From Myxococcus sp. CA023 (lineage in GTDB: Bacteria > Myxococcota > Myxococcia > Myxococcales > Myxococcaceae), in contig NZ_JAAEAH010000006.1 of the NCBI RefSeq assembly GCF_010998615.1, positions 62,001 to 126,000 of the forward strand: a DNA stretch of 64,000 nt, read 5' to 3'. Numbering within the stretch: position 1 is the first letter of the stretch; each line of letters opens with the position of its first letter. A program made the position numbers and the translations under genes. The notes beneath the pieces were generated by a model, which was not told the DNA's origin, made no database searches, and saw only the letters and a list, made by a program, of their open reading frames with translations. Below are positions 9,848-17,903 of this stretch, piece by piece.

Positions 9848-12234
9848 CCCCGAGCGAGCGCCTGCTCAGGCAGTTCCGGGACCTGGTGACGGTGCGCCTG
9901 GAGCGCATCACCCGGTCCTTGATGGAGCTGGAGTCTGGCGCCAGCGCGGAGGCGGGGCGGGGCGTGCTGCGAGAGCTGCACGGTTTGAAGGGTGAAGCCC
10001 GGATGATGGGCTTCGATGACGTCAACGTGCTGGTGCACGAGATGGAGGAGCTGGTCCGCTGCACCGAGCCCCTTCGCTACGCCCTCTCCCCCGCGTCCAC
10101 GGATGCGTTGCTGACCACGGCGGACGCCGTGCTCGTGTTCTCCGGGACGCAGGCCGCCGATGAGCCGCCGCCCGCGGTGGAGCGGCTCGTCGCGTGGCTG
10201 CAGGAGTGCGTCCGCTCCGAGTCGGTGCGGCTGCCGCCCGGAAGTCTCGCGCCCGTGGCCCCCGCGAGTCCGGAGGCCGCCGGCCGCGTGGGAGCGCAAG
10301 GTGGCCCCCACTCCTCCGTGCAGACGAACCCGGGGGCTTCTCCGGGGCGGCTGTTGACGGTCCCTGTCGCGGAGGGGAGCCGGCCTCACGTGCCTTCACC
10401 GGGCCGGAGCGCGATGCCGAGCCTCGTCTCTCCGCAAGCCTCTGGCGCCGCGGCGTCCTCCGGCGCGGGCGCCCGGGCGGCCTCCTCGGCTTCGACGGTG
10501 CAGGGTTCCAACGGCCTCACGGCGCCCCGGCAGCCCGAGTCACGTCCGGACACCGCGGTGCGCATCGGCGTGGAGAGCCTGGACCTGCTCACCAGCGCCG
10601 TCACCAACCTCACGCAGGTGGCGCGTCGCCGGGAGTTGGCCAATGCCCGGCGCCTGGCCCTGGCCCGTGAGCTGAGCCAGCTTGCCCGCGAGGCGGAAGA
10701 CCTGGGGCCCGCGGGCGCCGCGTTGGCGGCACGGTTGGGCTCGGCCAAGGAGATGGCCGCGGTCCTCCACCGCGAGTCGAAGCTGCTCTCCAATGCGGAG
10801 CTGCGCGACCTGGGCATGTTGGTGGAGGAGGTGCAGACGCTGCGCATGTTGCCGCTCTCCGTCCTCTTCGAGCCCTACCCCCGCATGGTGCGCGACCTGT
10901 CCCGCGCGCTGGGCAAGGAGGTGGAGCTGGTCGTCGACGGCGAGGACACGCGCGCCGACCGCGCCGTCGTGGAGGCGCTTCGCGAGCCGTTGATGCACCT
11001 GGTCCGCAACGCCCTGGACCACGGACTGGAGACGCGGGTGGACCGCGTCACGGCGGACAAGAAGCCACGTGGCTGTCTCACGCTGCGTGCCGCTCGAGAG
11101 GGCAACCGCATCATCCTCCGTGTCGAGGACGACGGCATGGGCGTGGACCCCGTCCAACTCCGCAAGGTGGCCGTGCGCAGGGGGCTGTTCGACGAGAGCG
11201 CCGCCAACGCCCTGTCGGACGCCGCGGCCCGCGAGCTCATCTTCCTGCCAGGCTTCACCTCGCGGGACGTCGTCACCGACCTGTCGGGCCGGGGCGTGGG
11301 GTTGGACGCGGTCCGCACCTCCATTCAGGCCCTGGGCGGCGACGTCGGGGTGGAGTCTGCACCGGGCTGGGGCACCATCTTCGAGCTGCGCGTCCCCGTC
11401 TCCCTCACCGTGGCCCCGCTGCTCTTCATCCAGGTGGGGACGGAGACGCTGGCCCTGAGCGCCACCCATGTCTCGCGGGCGCTGAAGGTGGACTCGGCGG
11501 ACCAATGCGAGGTGGCCGGCCGCCCGTCGCTCCTGGTGGAAGGCCGAGTACTGCCGCTGGCCCCGCTGTCGTCACTGCTGGGGCTGGGGCCTCCGCGGCC
11601 CGCTCGCGAGGGTGAGCTGGCCCTGGTGGTGAAGAGCCAGAGCGGCGCGGCGGCGCTGGTGGTGGACCGCGTCCTGGAGGAGCGGGTCCAGGCCATCCTC
11701 CCCTTGAAGGGCATCCTGGGCCGCTTCGGCCATCTCACCGGGGCCACGTCCCTGGCGGATGGGCGCCTGGCCATGGTGCTCTCGGCGGCCTTCCTCACCG
11801 CCAGCGCCCACCAAGGCAATGCCTTGCCGCGTCCGCCCCCGTCGGTAGCGCCCGGCCCCGAGGTCCGGCGGCGCCGCATTCTGGTGGTGGACGACTCGCC
11901 CCTCACCCGGGAGCTCATCGCCAACCTCCTGGAGGCGGTGGGGTACGACACCGTCATCGCCTCGGACGGGGCGGAGGCCCTGGAGGTCCTGGATTCTCAT
12001 CCCGTGGACCTGGTCGTCACGGACCTGGAGATGCCGGGGGTGGACGGCCTGGAGCTGGCCCGGCGCCTGAAGGGGCACCCCATCCATTCGAGGCTCCCGG
12101 TGGTTATCCTCACCACCCGTGGGGGGGAGGAGGACCGGCGGCGGGGGTTGGCGGCCGGGGTGGACGGCTACATCACCAAGGGCGACCTGGTGCGCCAGGA
12201 CCTGGTGGATGTGGTGCGGCGACTGCTTGGCTGA
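9844..12234 (+). CDS. cheA3: CheA3, hybrid chemotaxis histidine kinase with C-terminal receiver
   Basis: The 796-residue protein starts at a GTG overlapping mcp3B. Domains in order: HPt (residues 1-110, phospho-accepting His46 in LHGLKGEARMM); a variable Pro/Ala/Ser-rich linker (about 125-235) where the P2 domain would be; the dimerisation and HATPase region (N box HLVRNALDHGLE, then EDDGMGVD and LSGRGVGLDAV); a CheW-like domain; and a receiver domain from about residue 677 (ILVVDDSPLTRE, Asp in LVVTDLEMPG, Lys in YITKGD). CheA-receiver hybrids often lack a separate CheY, and none is seen here. In published work CheA3 acts on CrdA rather than a motor. The last 170 bases of this gene recur in decayed form upstream of cheB3. 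Confidence 0.92.
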   Translation: MTPSERLLRQFRDLVTVRLERITRSLMELESGASAEAGRGVLRELHGLKGEARMMGFDDVNVLVHEMEELVRCTEPLRYALSPASTDALLTTADAVLVFSGTQAADEPPPAVERLVAWLQECVRSESVRLPPGSLAPVAPASPEAAGRVGAQGGPHSSVQTNPGASPGRLLTVPVAEGSRPHVPSPGRSAMPSLVSPQASGAAASSGAGARAASSASTVQGSNGLTAPRQPESRPDTAVRIGVESLDLLTSAVTNLTQVARRRELANARRLALARELSQLAREAEDLGPAGAALAARLGSAKEMAAVLHRESKLLSNAELRDLGMLVEEVQTLRMLPLSVLFEPYPRMVRDLSRALGKEVELVVDGEDTRADRAVVEALREPLMHLVRNALDHGLETRVDRVTADKKPRGCLTLRAAREGNRIILRVEDDGMGVDPVQLRKVAVRRGLFDESAANALSDAAARELIFLPGFTSRDVVTDLSGRGVGLDAVRTSIQALGGDVGVESAPGWGTIFELRVPVSLTVAPLLFIQVGTETLALSATHVSRALKVDSADQCEVAGRPSLLVEGRVLPLAPLSSLLGLGPPRPAREGELALVVKSQSGAAALVVDRVLEERVQAILPLKGILGRFGHLTGATSLADGRLAMVLSAAFLTASAHQGNALPRPPPSVAPGPEVRRRRILVVDDSPLTRELIANLLEAVGYDTVIASDGAEALEVLDSHPVDLVVTDLEMPGVDGLELARRLKGHPIHSRLPVVILTTRGGEEDRRRGLAAGVDGYITKGDLVRQDLVDVVRRLLG

Positions 12235-12237
12235 CGG
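12066..12237 (+). repeat. 3' end of cheA3, parent copy of a direct duplication
   Basis: This stretch encodes the last residues of the CheA3 receiver domain. A degraded second copy in the same orientation lies at 14391-14532. The parent copy is intact and in frame. Confidence 0.85.
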
Positions 12238-12250
12238 GAGGACCACGCCG

Positions 12251-13432
12251 ATGGGTTACGACGTGAGGTGGGTTCGATACGACGACACGCTCCACACTGC
12301 GGCGTTCGTAAAGGCAGCCAGCCAGGAGGCAGAAGCGCGCGGAGGACTCGAAGTCGAGTTCAAACGCGGAGCCGGTGTGACCCGCTTGCTCGTCAAGTTG
12401 CCGCGCAGCTCACTCGAGGTGCAACCCGGTGAATCGGAACGGGCCTCGGACGAAGGGGAGCGCTGGGGCGAGATCCACTTCAGCGTCATCCCCTCTGCTC
12501 AGCGTGGTTTCGATGTCCTCCGACACTTTCCGGATGAGCGAGGTTACATCGCGCTCTCGCGCTCCGGAGACGCCGTGCTGATGCTGCGCGACGACGGAGT
12601 GGTGAGCCGGTGGGACGGCGTGGCCGTTCACGACGGGCCCCGCGTGTCCGAAGGATTCCTCGACGATCTCTGGTCTCCAGAGCCGGGGGTGGCGTGGGCC
12701 GTGGGGGACGAGACGTTTCACCTCGGTCCCAGCGGCTGGACGCGCGTGGAGACGGGGGCGGGCGTTCCGCTTCATCGGGTCTCTGGTCGCCATGCGCGAG
12801 ACGTATGGGCAGTCGGAGAAGGGGTTGTCTTTCATTGGGATGGGGCTCAGTGGAGTCGAATCCCTTCGCCCGATTTCGGAGTGGGTTATGGCTTGTGGGT
12901 CGACGCCGAGGGGGTCTGGCTTACGGGCTCGGACGTGAAACTGCTTCGGCTCGAAGGCTCGCAAATGGTTCCGCTCGAGATTCCAGATGGCGCCGGCGCC
13001 GACCACTCCTGGTATGAGGCCATCTTCCGAAGTGGCGGCGAGCTCTGGCTTGCAGCGGAAGGCGAATGCGTTCGCTGGAACCGCGGCGGGGCCACGGTGC
13101 TCAGGACCGGCGTCGAGGGCCCCTCTGCCTTTGCAGGTACTTCCTCAGACGCGTTGGTCCTGGTGGGGACTTGCACCTCGGCCTGGTGGGACGGCGGCAG
13201 CTGGTCGCCAGTCGCATCGCTCACCGAACGGTACGTGGATGCGTGCGTTTACAGCGATGGTTCAATCCTCGCGTCGAATCCGGATGAAGGGCTCACGCGT
13301 CTGGTGCCCAGAGGCACGCACGCCGTGCTCTCTGTCAGCTCCGGCTTCAGTTCCAATCGCAACCTATGGCTTTCGATCGCTGAACTCGCCGCCGCGATTG
13401 CACGTCGCCTGAGCATGACGGTTCAACCTTAG
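12251..13432 (+). CDS. Beta-propeller-like protein of unknown function on the che3 insert
   Basis: The 393-residue protein starts at the ATG following cheA3 (16 bases downstream). It is not recognised as a known family. From residue 95 onward it contains repeated blocks of about 45 residues with Trp-rich cores such as DVWAVGEGVVFHWDGAQWSR and ELWLAAEGECVRWNRGGATV, a pattern typical of bacterial beta-propeller or Kelch-like domains. There is no signal peptide. Codon usage looks less GC-rich at third positions than in the flanking che genes, which suggests later acquisition. It lies between cheA3 and a degraded copy of the cheA3 3' end, so it is part of an insertion and need not have a chemosensory role. 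Confidence 0.65.
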   Translation: MGYDVRWVRYDDTLHTAAFVKAASQEAEARGGLEVEFKRGAGVTRLLVKLPRSSLEVQPGESERASDEGERWGEIHFSVIPSAQRGFDVLRHFPDERGYIALSRSGDAVLMLRDDGVVSRWDGVAVHDGPRVSEGFLDDLWSPEPGVAWAVGDETFHLGPSGWTRVETGAGVPLHRVSGRHARDVWAVGEGVVFHWDGAQWSRIPSPDFGVGYGLWVDAEGVWLTGSDVKLLRLEGSQMVPLEIPDGAGADHSWYEAIFRSGGELWLAAEGECVRWNRGGATVLRTGVEGPSAFAGTSSDALVLVGTCTSAWWDGGSWSPVASLTERYVDACVYSDGSILASNPDEGLTRLVPRGTHAVLSVSSGFSSNRNLWLSIAELAAAIARRLSMTVQP

Positions 13433-13492
13433 GTCGACAGAGTTCCGACCGTCCGCGCGCCCTCCCGGTTTTCGCTGCACTTGCAGTCTCCA

Positions 13493-13547
13493 TGGGGTAC
13501 ACGCCGGCCCTGGCCACGCTCCCATGAGGTGCGCGGCTGGGGCCTCG
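13493..13547 (+). repeat. 55-base direct repeat, left copy
   Basis: A segment beginning GGGTACACGCC and ending GGGGCCT recurs at 14319-14373 with about 46 of 55 positions matching by eye. The two copies flank the small secreted-protein gene, spaced about 826 bases apart, in the same orientation. No terminal inverted repeats or transposase are associated. Confidence 0.6.
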
Positions 13548-13713
13548 CGCATAGAGGCTCAGCGGGTGAAGACGCGCGAAGTGGCATGGCGCGACCACAC
13601 GACGCGTGTGTTCGCGATGCCATCCCCGAGCGTCGTGCAGGGCACGAAGAAGAGCGTCGTCAGCCCGTCCACTCAAGCAGGTGGCGCTCACTTCGCGACC
13701 CAGCAGGTGCCGC

Positions 13714-14124
13714 TCACTCCACGGCGAAGTGATAGTTGGAGCCGTAGCTGCTGTCGTAGCTCACGCAGGAGCTGCGGTCCGTGTTGCGGAACCACATCTC
13801 CAGGTGGCGGGCGCCGGCCGGAGCGGTGATGGCCGTCGGCGCGGACCTGCCGGAGCCGGTGACGACCGTCTCCTGGATGGGGCCGTTGTCGAAGCGGCAC
13901 TGCGCGACCATCGCCCAGGCCGGGCCGTTGTATGTCGCGCGACACTCGGGCAGGTGGCTGATGTCGTCGTTGACGACCACTTGTTCGCCCACGGGAATCA
14001 GCTCCACCGACGGCGTCTCGTTCCAATCGCCATCGAAGGTGATGGAGGTGGGGGTGGTCTGCGCCGCGGCCGTGGAGGCCATCGGCACCAGCGGGAGGAG
14101 GGAGGGAAGAAATCGCCGGACCAA
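13714..14124 (-). CDS. Small secreted protein, resembles DUF6209-type proteins
   Basis: The 136-residue protein reads from a TTG start (14122-14124) preceded at six bases by AAGGAG, a better start than any upstream ATG because it exposes a signal peptide (MVRRFLPSLLPLVPMASTAAAQ). The mature part of about 114 residues has the features ITFDGDWNET, LPECRATYNG, AQCRFDNG and a C-terminal SCVSYDSSYGSNYHFAVE, with four cysteines. This resembles a small exported beta-sandwich family common in myxobacteria (DUF6209, from memory and unverified). It is transcribed against the che genes around it and lies between two 55-base direct repeats on the insert separating cheA3 from cheB3. Confidence 0.65.
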   Translation of the reverse strand: MVRRFLPSLLPLVPMASTAAAQTTPTSITFDGDWNETPSVELIPVGEQVVVNDDISHLPECRATYNGPAWAMVAQCRFDNGPIQETVVTGSGRSAPTAITAPAGARHLEMWFRNTDRSSCVSYDSSYGSNYHFAVE

Positions 14125-14318
14125 GACGCGCTCCTTTCGGGCGGCGGAGGGAGCGGACGGCGGTATCCCGCTCCCGCGCATCAGGTCAACGACCTCCCCG
14201 CTCATGTGTATAGAGTGGGCGAAGCCACATTGAGGGTGCGAACCGGAGCGGAGGCAGGCCGCTGACAGAGGGCTGATCGAGCAGTGGGCCCGGCCGGCGG
14301 AGAGGCTTCGTATCCCCC

Positions 14319-14373
14319 TGGGTACATGCCAGCCCTGTCCACGCGCCCAGGAGGTGCGCGGCAGGGGCCTGGC
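14319..14373 (+). repeat. 55-base direct repeat, right copy
   Basis: This is the partner of 13493-13547 in the same orientation. It ends 17 bases before the degraded cheA3 tail begins, so the repeat unit and the tail duplication are nested. Confidence 0.6.
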
Positions 14374-14390
14374 TCTCTTGGCTGTGGCGG

Positions 14391-14532
14391 CCTGAAGGGG
14401 CACCCCGTCCATTCGAGGCCCCCGGTGGTCATCCTCACTACCCGTGGGGGGAGGATGACCGGCGGCGGGGGGCGCCGGCTACATCACCCAGGGCGACCTG
14501 GTGGACGTGGTGCGGCGACTACTGGGCTGACA
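14391..14532 (+). pseudogene. Degraded duplicate of the cheA3 3' end
   Basis: The segment matches cheA3 positions 12066-12237 in the same orientation, with only a few substitutions in the first 80 bases. It carries a one-base deletion, a deletion of about 13 bases, and a 15-base deletion bounded by two CTGGTG hexamers in the parent. The reading frame is broken, but the final bases (GTGGTGCGGCGACT, then GGCTGA) still match the true cheA3 end. It is the scar showing that cheB3 originally followed cheA3 directly. Confidence 0.85.
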
Positions 14533-14584
14533 AGCCCCTGCATTGGCTATACTCCCGGGCTCGCGCACGGGGTATGGACAGGGC

Positions 14585-15643
14585 ATGGGCAAGAAAGTGT
14601 CGGTGCTGGTGGTCGATGACTCCCTCATCTGCCGACAGCTCATCTGCGAGGCGCTGAGCAAGGACCCCGATATCGAAGTCGTGGGCACCTGCGCGGACGG
14701 CAAGCAGGCCGTGGAGATGACCAAGGAGCTGCGTCCCCACGTCATCACCATGGACGTGGACATGCCCGTCATGGACGGGCTCACGGCCACCGAGCACATC
14801 ATGGCCGAGTGCCCCACGCCCATTCTGGTGCTCACGGCGGACCCGCGCTCACAGGCGCCGGAGCTGACCTACCGCGCGCTGGAGCTGGGCGCGCTCGCCC
14901 TGCAAATCAAGCCCGCAATCGACGCCGGGCCGGACGCGTGGAACCTGGTTCGCGAAATCCGGCTGCTGTCCTCGGTGCGCGTCATCCGCCACCTGCGCCG
15001 GCCCCAGCGCGGCCCGCTGCTGCCGCCTCGGGTGGCTACGTCGGTGCTGCCAGCGGTGTCCATGGGCGTGGTGGTGGTGGCGGCGAGCACGGGCGGGCCC
15101 CAGGTGCTCTTCAAGATGCTGTCGGAGCTGCCCGCGGACTTCCCGGCGCCCATCGTCATCGTCCAGCACATCAACGCCGCCTTCGCGGAGTCCCTGGCGG
15201 GGTGGCTGGCCGGGGCCAGCAAGTTGAAGGTGCGGCTGGCGCAGGACGGAGAGCCGCTGATGCCGGGGCATGTCCTCATCGCTCCGCCGGGGCAGCACAC
15301 CGTCATCCCCTTCCGGGGACGCGTGGGGATCAAGCTGGGCGTGGAGCGGGATGGGCACATGCCGTCCGGTACGGTGCTGCTGGAGAGCGCCGCCCGCACC
15401 TATGGCCGGCGCGCGGTGGGCCTGGTGCTGACGGGCATGGGCGCGGATGGCGCGGATGGCCTGCTGGCCATCAAGCAGGCGGGCGGACTGGCGGTGGCGC
15501 AGAACGAGGAGTCCTGCGTGGTGTTCGGCATGCCGGGCGCGGCGGTGGAGCGCAAGGCGGTGGACCACCTCATCCACGGTGACGAAGTCGCGGCGACGTT
15601 GGTGCGACTGGCGCGGGGAGAGTCCCTCTCGGTGGGGCGCTGA
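14585..15643 (+). CDS. cheB3: CheB3, receptor methylesterase with receiver domain
   Basis: The 352-residue protein removes methyl groups from receptor glutamates. Residues 1-125 are a receiver domain ([12 protein letters not shown], phospho-acceptor Asp in [12 protein letters not shown]). Residues 155-352 are the CheB catalytic domain with Ser in [11 protein letters not shown], His in IVIVQHI, the motif [11 protein letters not shown], and Asp in [11 protein letters not shown]. The ATG at 14585 is chosen because the protein then begins [12 protein letters not shown]. It adjusts Mcp3A and Mcp3B together with CheR3 just downstream. Its upstream DNA is the broken copy of the cheA3 end, so it may now have its own promoter. 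Confidence 0.93.
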
Positions 15644-15649
15644 GCCCGG

Positions 15650-16972
15650 GTGGCTGACGGCGCGCCATGGTCCGGAGTGCGCGCCTTCCTGTCGGCGCGG
15701 ACGGGGATGGCCCTGAGTGGCCCTCAGGTCCGCCGGCTGGATGAGCGGCTGGCGGCGCGCAGCCAGGGCCTCACGCCGCACCAGTATCTGATGTTCCTCC
15801 AGTCCCCGTCGGGCGTGACGGACCTGGAGGACCTCATCGCCGCGGTGGTGGTGAACAAAACGGACCTCTTCCGCGACGAGGTGCAGCTCGCCGCGTTTCG
15901 AGCGCAGGTCCTCACCCCACTGGTGGCGAGGAGTCGGCGGCCCCTGCGCGTCTGGAGCGCGGGCTGCGCCACGGGCGAGGAGGTGGCCACGCTGCTCGTC
16001 CTGCTCGCGGAGGCAGGGGCCGACCCGGACAGCACGGTGTTGGGGACGGACATCGCCGGGGACCCCCTGCGCCGGGCGCGGTGGCTGGCCTACGGCCGGG
16101 AGCAACTGCGCCGCGTCCCACCGGAGCTGCGCTCGCGGTACTTCGTCCGGTCCGGCGCGAAAGAAGCCCTGACGCCCGCTCTGCGGGAGCGCGCGAGCTT
16201 CCAGTGCCACAACCTGATGGAGTCGCCGTATCCGGTGGCGCCCGGCGGAGGCGGCTTCGACGTCATCTTCTGCCGCAACGTCCTCATCTACTTCACCGCG
16301 GACGCTTTCCAGCGCACCGTGGAGGCGCTCGCGGGGAGCCTGGCGCCCGGCGGCGCTCTGGTGTTGTCCGCGTCCGAGCCGCTGCTCCGGGTGCCGCCAA
16401 CGCTCCGTGTGCGGCGCGGCGAGCAGGCCTTCTTCTACGTCCGGCCGGAGGAAGGGGAGTCCGAGGCGCCGCCAGCCCCGCTCTCCTGGAACGGCGCTGC
16501 GTCACCTTCAAGGAAGCGTGGCACGACCCTGCCCCCAGGCCGAGTCCCTGCGCGCGCACGCACCGAGGCTCACCATGGGTTTTCTATCCCGGCTCCCCTG
16601 AAAGTGGGGGGAGCCCGGGGGCCCGTGGCTACCGCGCCCGAGCCCAGCCCGGAGGACTGCGCGGAAGCGGACCTCCTCTTCGCCTGCGTGCTGGATGGCG
16701 CCGCCTCGGGGGTCTCCGACGCCGTGGCGGAGCGGGACCTGCGTCGCTGCCTGACGCTGGACCCGGACCACGCCGCCGCCCGGTACCTGCTCGGGCTGCT
16801 CTTGGAGCAGTGCCGGCGCACCGCCGAGGCTACCGCCGAGTACCGCCGGGCCCTCCAGGCCCTGGAGTCGGGCCGCTCGCGCCCCGTGGCCTTCTTCCTC
16901 AACCCCGACCGCCTCCGGGTGGCCTGCGCGCATGCTGCCGAGCGGCTGGAGTTTTCCATCCAGAAGCGGTGA
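15650..16972 (+). CDS. cheR3: CheR3, receptor methyltransferase with C-terminal TPR-like region
   Basis: The 440-residue protein transfers methyl groups from S-adenosylmethionine to receptor glutamates. The N-terminal helical domain covers about residues 1-75. The methyltransferase domain follows, with the SAM motif VWSAGCATGEEVATL, ILGTDI-like VLGTDIAGD, and FDVIFCRNVLIYF. The C-terminal 120 residues (ADLLFACVLDG to the end) look like tetratricopeptide-type helices, a common CheR extension that mediates protein contacts. It starts at a GTG six bases after cheB3. A Pro/Arg-rich linker joins the two parts. Confidence 0.92.
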   Translation: MADGAPWSGVRAFLSARTGMALSGPQVRRLDERLAARSQGLTPHQYLMFLQSPSGVTDLEDLIAAVVVNKTDLFRDEVQLAAFRAQVLTPLVARSRRPLRVWSAGCATGEEVATLLVLLAEAGADPDSTVLGTDIAGDPLRRARWLAYGREQLRRVPPELRSRYFVRSGAKEALTPALRERASFQCHNLMESPYPVAPGGGGFDVIFCRNVLIYFTADAFQRTVEALAGSLAPGGALVLSASEPLLRVPPTLRVRRGEQAFFYVRPEEGESEAPPAPLSWNGAASPSRKRGTTLPPGRVPARARTEAHHGFSIPAPLKVGGARGPVATAPEPSPEDCAEADLLFACVLDGAASGVSDAVAERDLRRCLTLDPDHAAARYLLGLLLEQCRRTAEATAEYRRALQALESGRSRPVAFFLNPDRLRVACAHAAERLEFSIQKR

Positions 16973-17060
16973 CCAGCCAGCCGGGCAAGCCTTGGCGGGA
17001 GCCCCAACTGGACGAGAGAAGTCCGGACGGGCAGGGCGTTTGCGCCTAAGATGGCGCCCG

Positions 17061-17903
17061 ATGCGAAGCTTGGCGCTGATATCCCTGCTGGCCCTCCCTG
17101 GTTGCTTCTATCCCGCTGACCGCGGCCGCGCCCTCGAGGCGAAGGTCGACCGGCTCGGCACCGACTCCGCCCAGATTCAGACGGAACTGAAGGAGACGCG
17201 CGAGCAGCTCGCCGCCACGCTCCCGAAAATCGACGAGAAGGTCGCGGAGGTCACCAAGGCCCTCAAGGGACTGGACACCGCGGCGCGCCGCAAGGACGCG
17301 GACATCGGCGTGCAGTTCCAGAAGACGGTCGAGGACCTCGCCCAGCTTCGTGGCCAGGTGGAGACGTACCTCCACAAAATCACCGAGCTGGAGACGGCGC
17401 TGGCCGCGCAGGACCAGAAGCTGGTCGCCATGCAGGGCGAGGCGGCGCTGAAGGAGGCCGAGGCGAAGAAGAAGGCCGAGGAGCTCAAGCGCCCCACGGA
17501 CAAGAAGGAGTTCCTGGCGCTCGCCAAGGCGAAGGCCAAGGCCGGCGACGTGCTGCTGGCGCGCCAGCTCTACAACGAGTTCATGAAGAAGTGGGCCAAG
17601 GACCCGCTGGTGGGGGACGCCCACTTCGGCCTCGGTGAGACGTACTTCTCCGAGTCCAAGTGCCGCGAGGCCCTCTTCGAGTACGGCAAGGTGCTGCAGG
17701 ACTTCCCGAAGGCGGAGTCCGCGCCGGAGTCGTACCTGCGCTCGTCGGACTGCTTCGCCCAGCTGAAGATGAAGGAGGAGTCGCGGCTGGCGCTGGAGGA
17801 ACTCATCAAGAGCTACCCGAAGTCCGCCGAGGCGAAGACGGCCAAGGAGCGCATCGCCGAGCTGGACAAGAAGGCGGCGCCCGCCAAGAAGGGCAAGAAG
17901 TGA
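17061..17903 (+). CDS. CpoB/YbgF-like lipoprotein: coiled coil plus TPR
   Basis: The 280-residue protein has a short signal peptide ending in a lipobox (LLALPGC, Cys15), an Ala/Glu/Lys-rich coiled coil (residues 25-150), and three TPR-like repeats at the C-terminus (ARQLYNEFMKKW, EALFEYGKVLQDFPKAESAPES and ALEELIKSYPKSAEAKTAKERI). This is the layout of CpoB/YbgF, which links cell-wall synthesis with the Tol-Pal system. A lipid anchor instead of a free periplasmic form is less usual. The ATG at 17061 is chosen because it places the signal peptide at the N-terminus. The stop overlaps the start of the next gene (GTGA). Proximity to the Pal-like CrdB may be meaningful. Confidence 0.75.
   Translation: MRSLALISLLALPGCFYPADRGRALEAKVDRLGTDSAQIQTELKETREQLAATLPKIDEKVAEVTKALKGLDTAARRKDADIGVQFQKTVEDLAQLRGQVETYLHKITELETALAAQDQKLVAMQGEAALKEAEAKKKAEELKRPTDKKEFLALAKAKAKAGDVLLARQLYNEFMKKWAKDPLVGDAHFGLGETYFSESKCREALFEYGKVLQDFPKAESAPESYLRSSDCFAQLKMKEESRLALEELIKSYPKSAEAKTAKERIAELDKKAAPAKKGKK

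Larger units (their letters stand above)
14125..14584. other. Gene-less stretch upstream of cheB3: repeat copy plus degraded cheA3 tail
   Basis: No credible gene was seen in these 460 bases. The left part (14125-14318) holds the upstream region of the TTG-started secreted-protein gene. The middle holds the right copy of a 55-base direct repeat. The right part holds the broken duplicate of the cheA3 3' end and the leader of cheB3. A promoter for cheB3 may have been gained here because the insert separates it from the cheA3 transcript, but no convincing -35/-10 pair could be picked. Confidence 0.6.

Noticed and set aside
12119..12250. An upstream start for the beta-propeller-like protein inside cheA3
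   Set aside because: The extension is a shifted reading of the cheA3 receiver domain; the ATG at 12251 directly follows the cheA3 stop.
13347..13691. Short minus-strand frames across the left 55-base repeat
   Set aside because: They have no start context and no domain; the similarity to frames at the right copy is explained by the DNA repeat itself.
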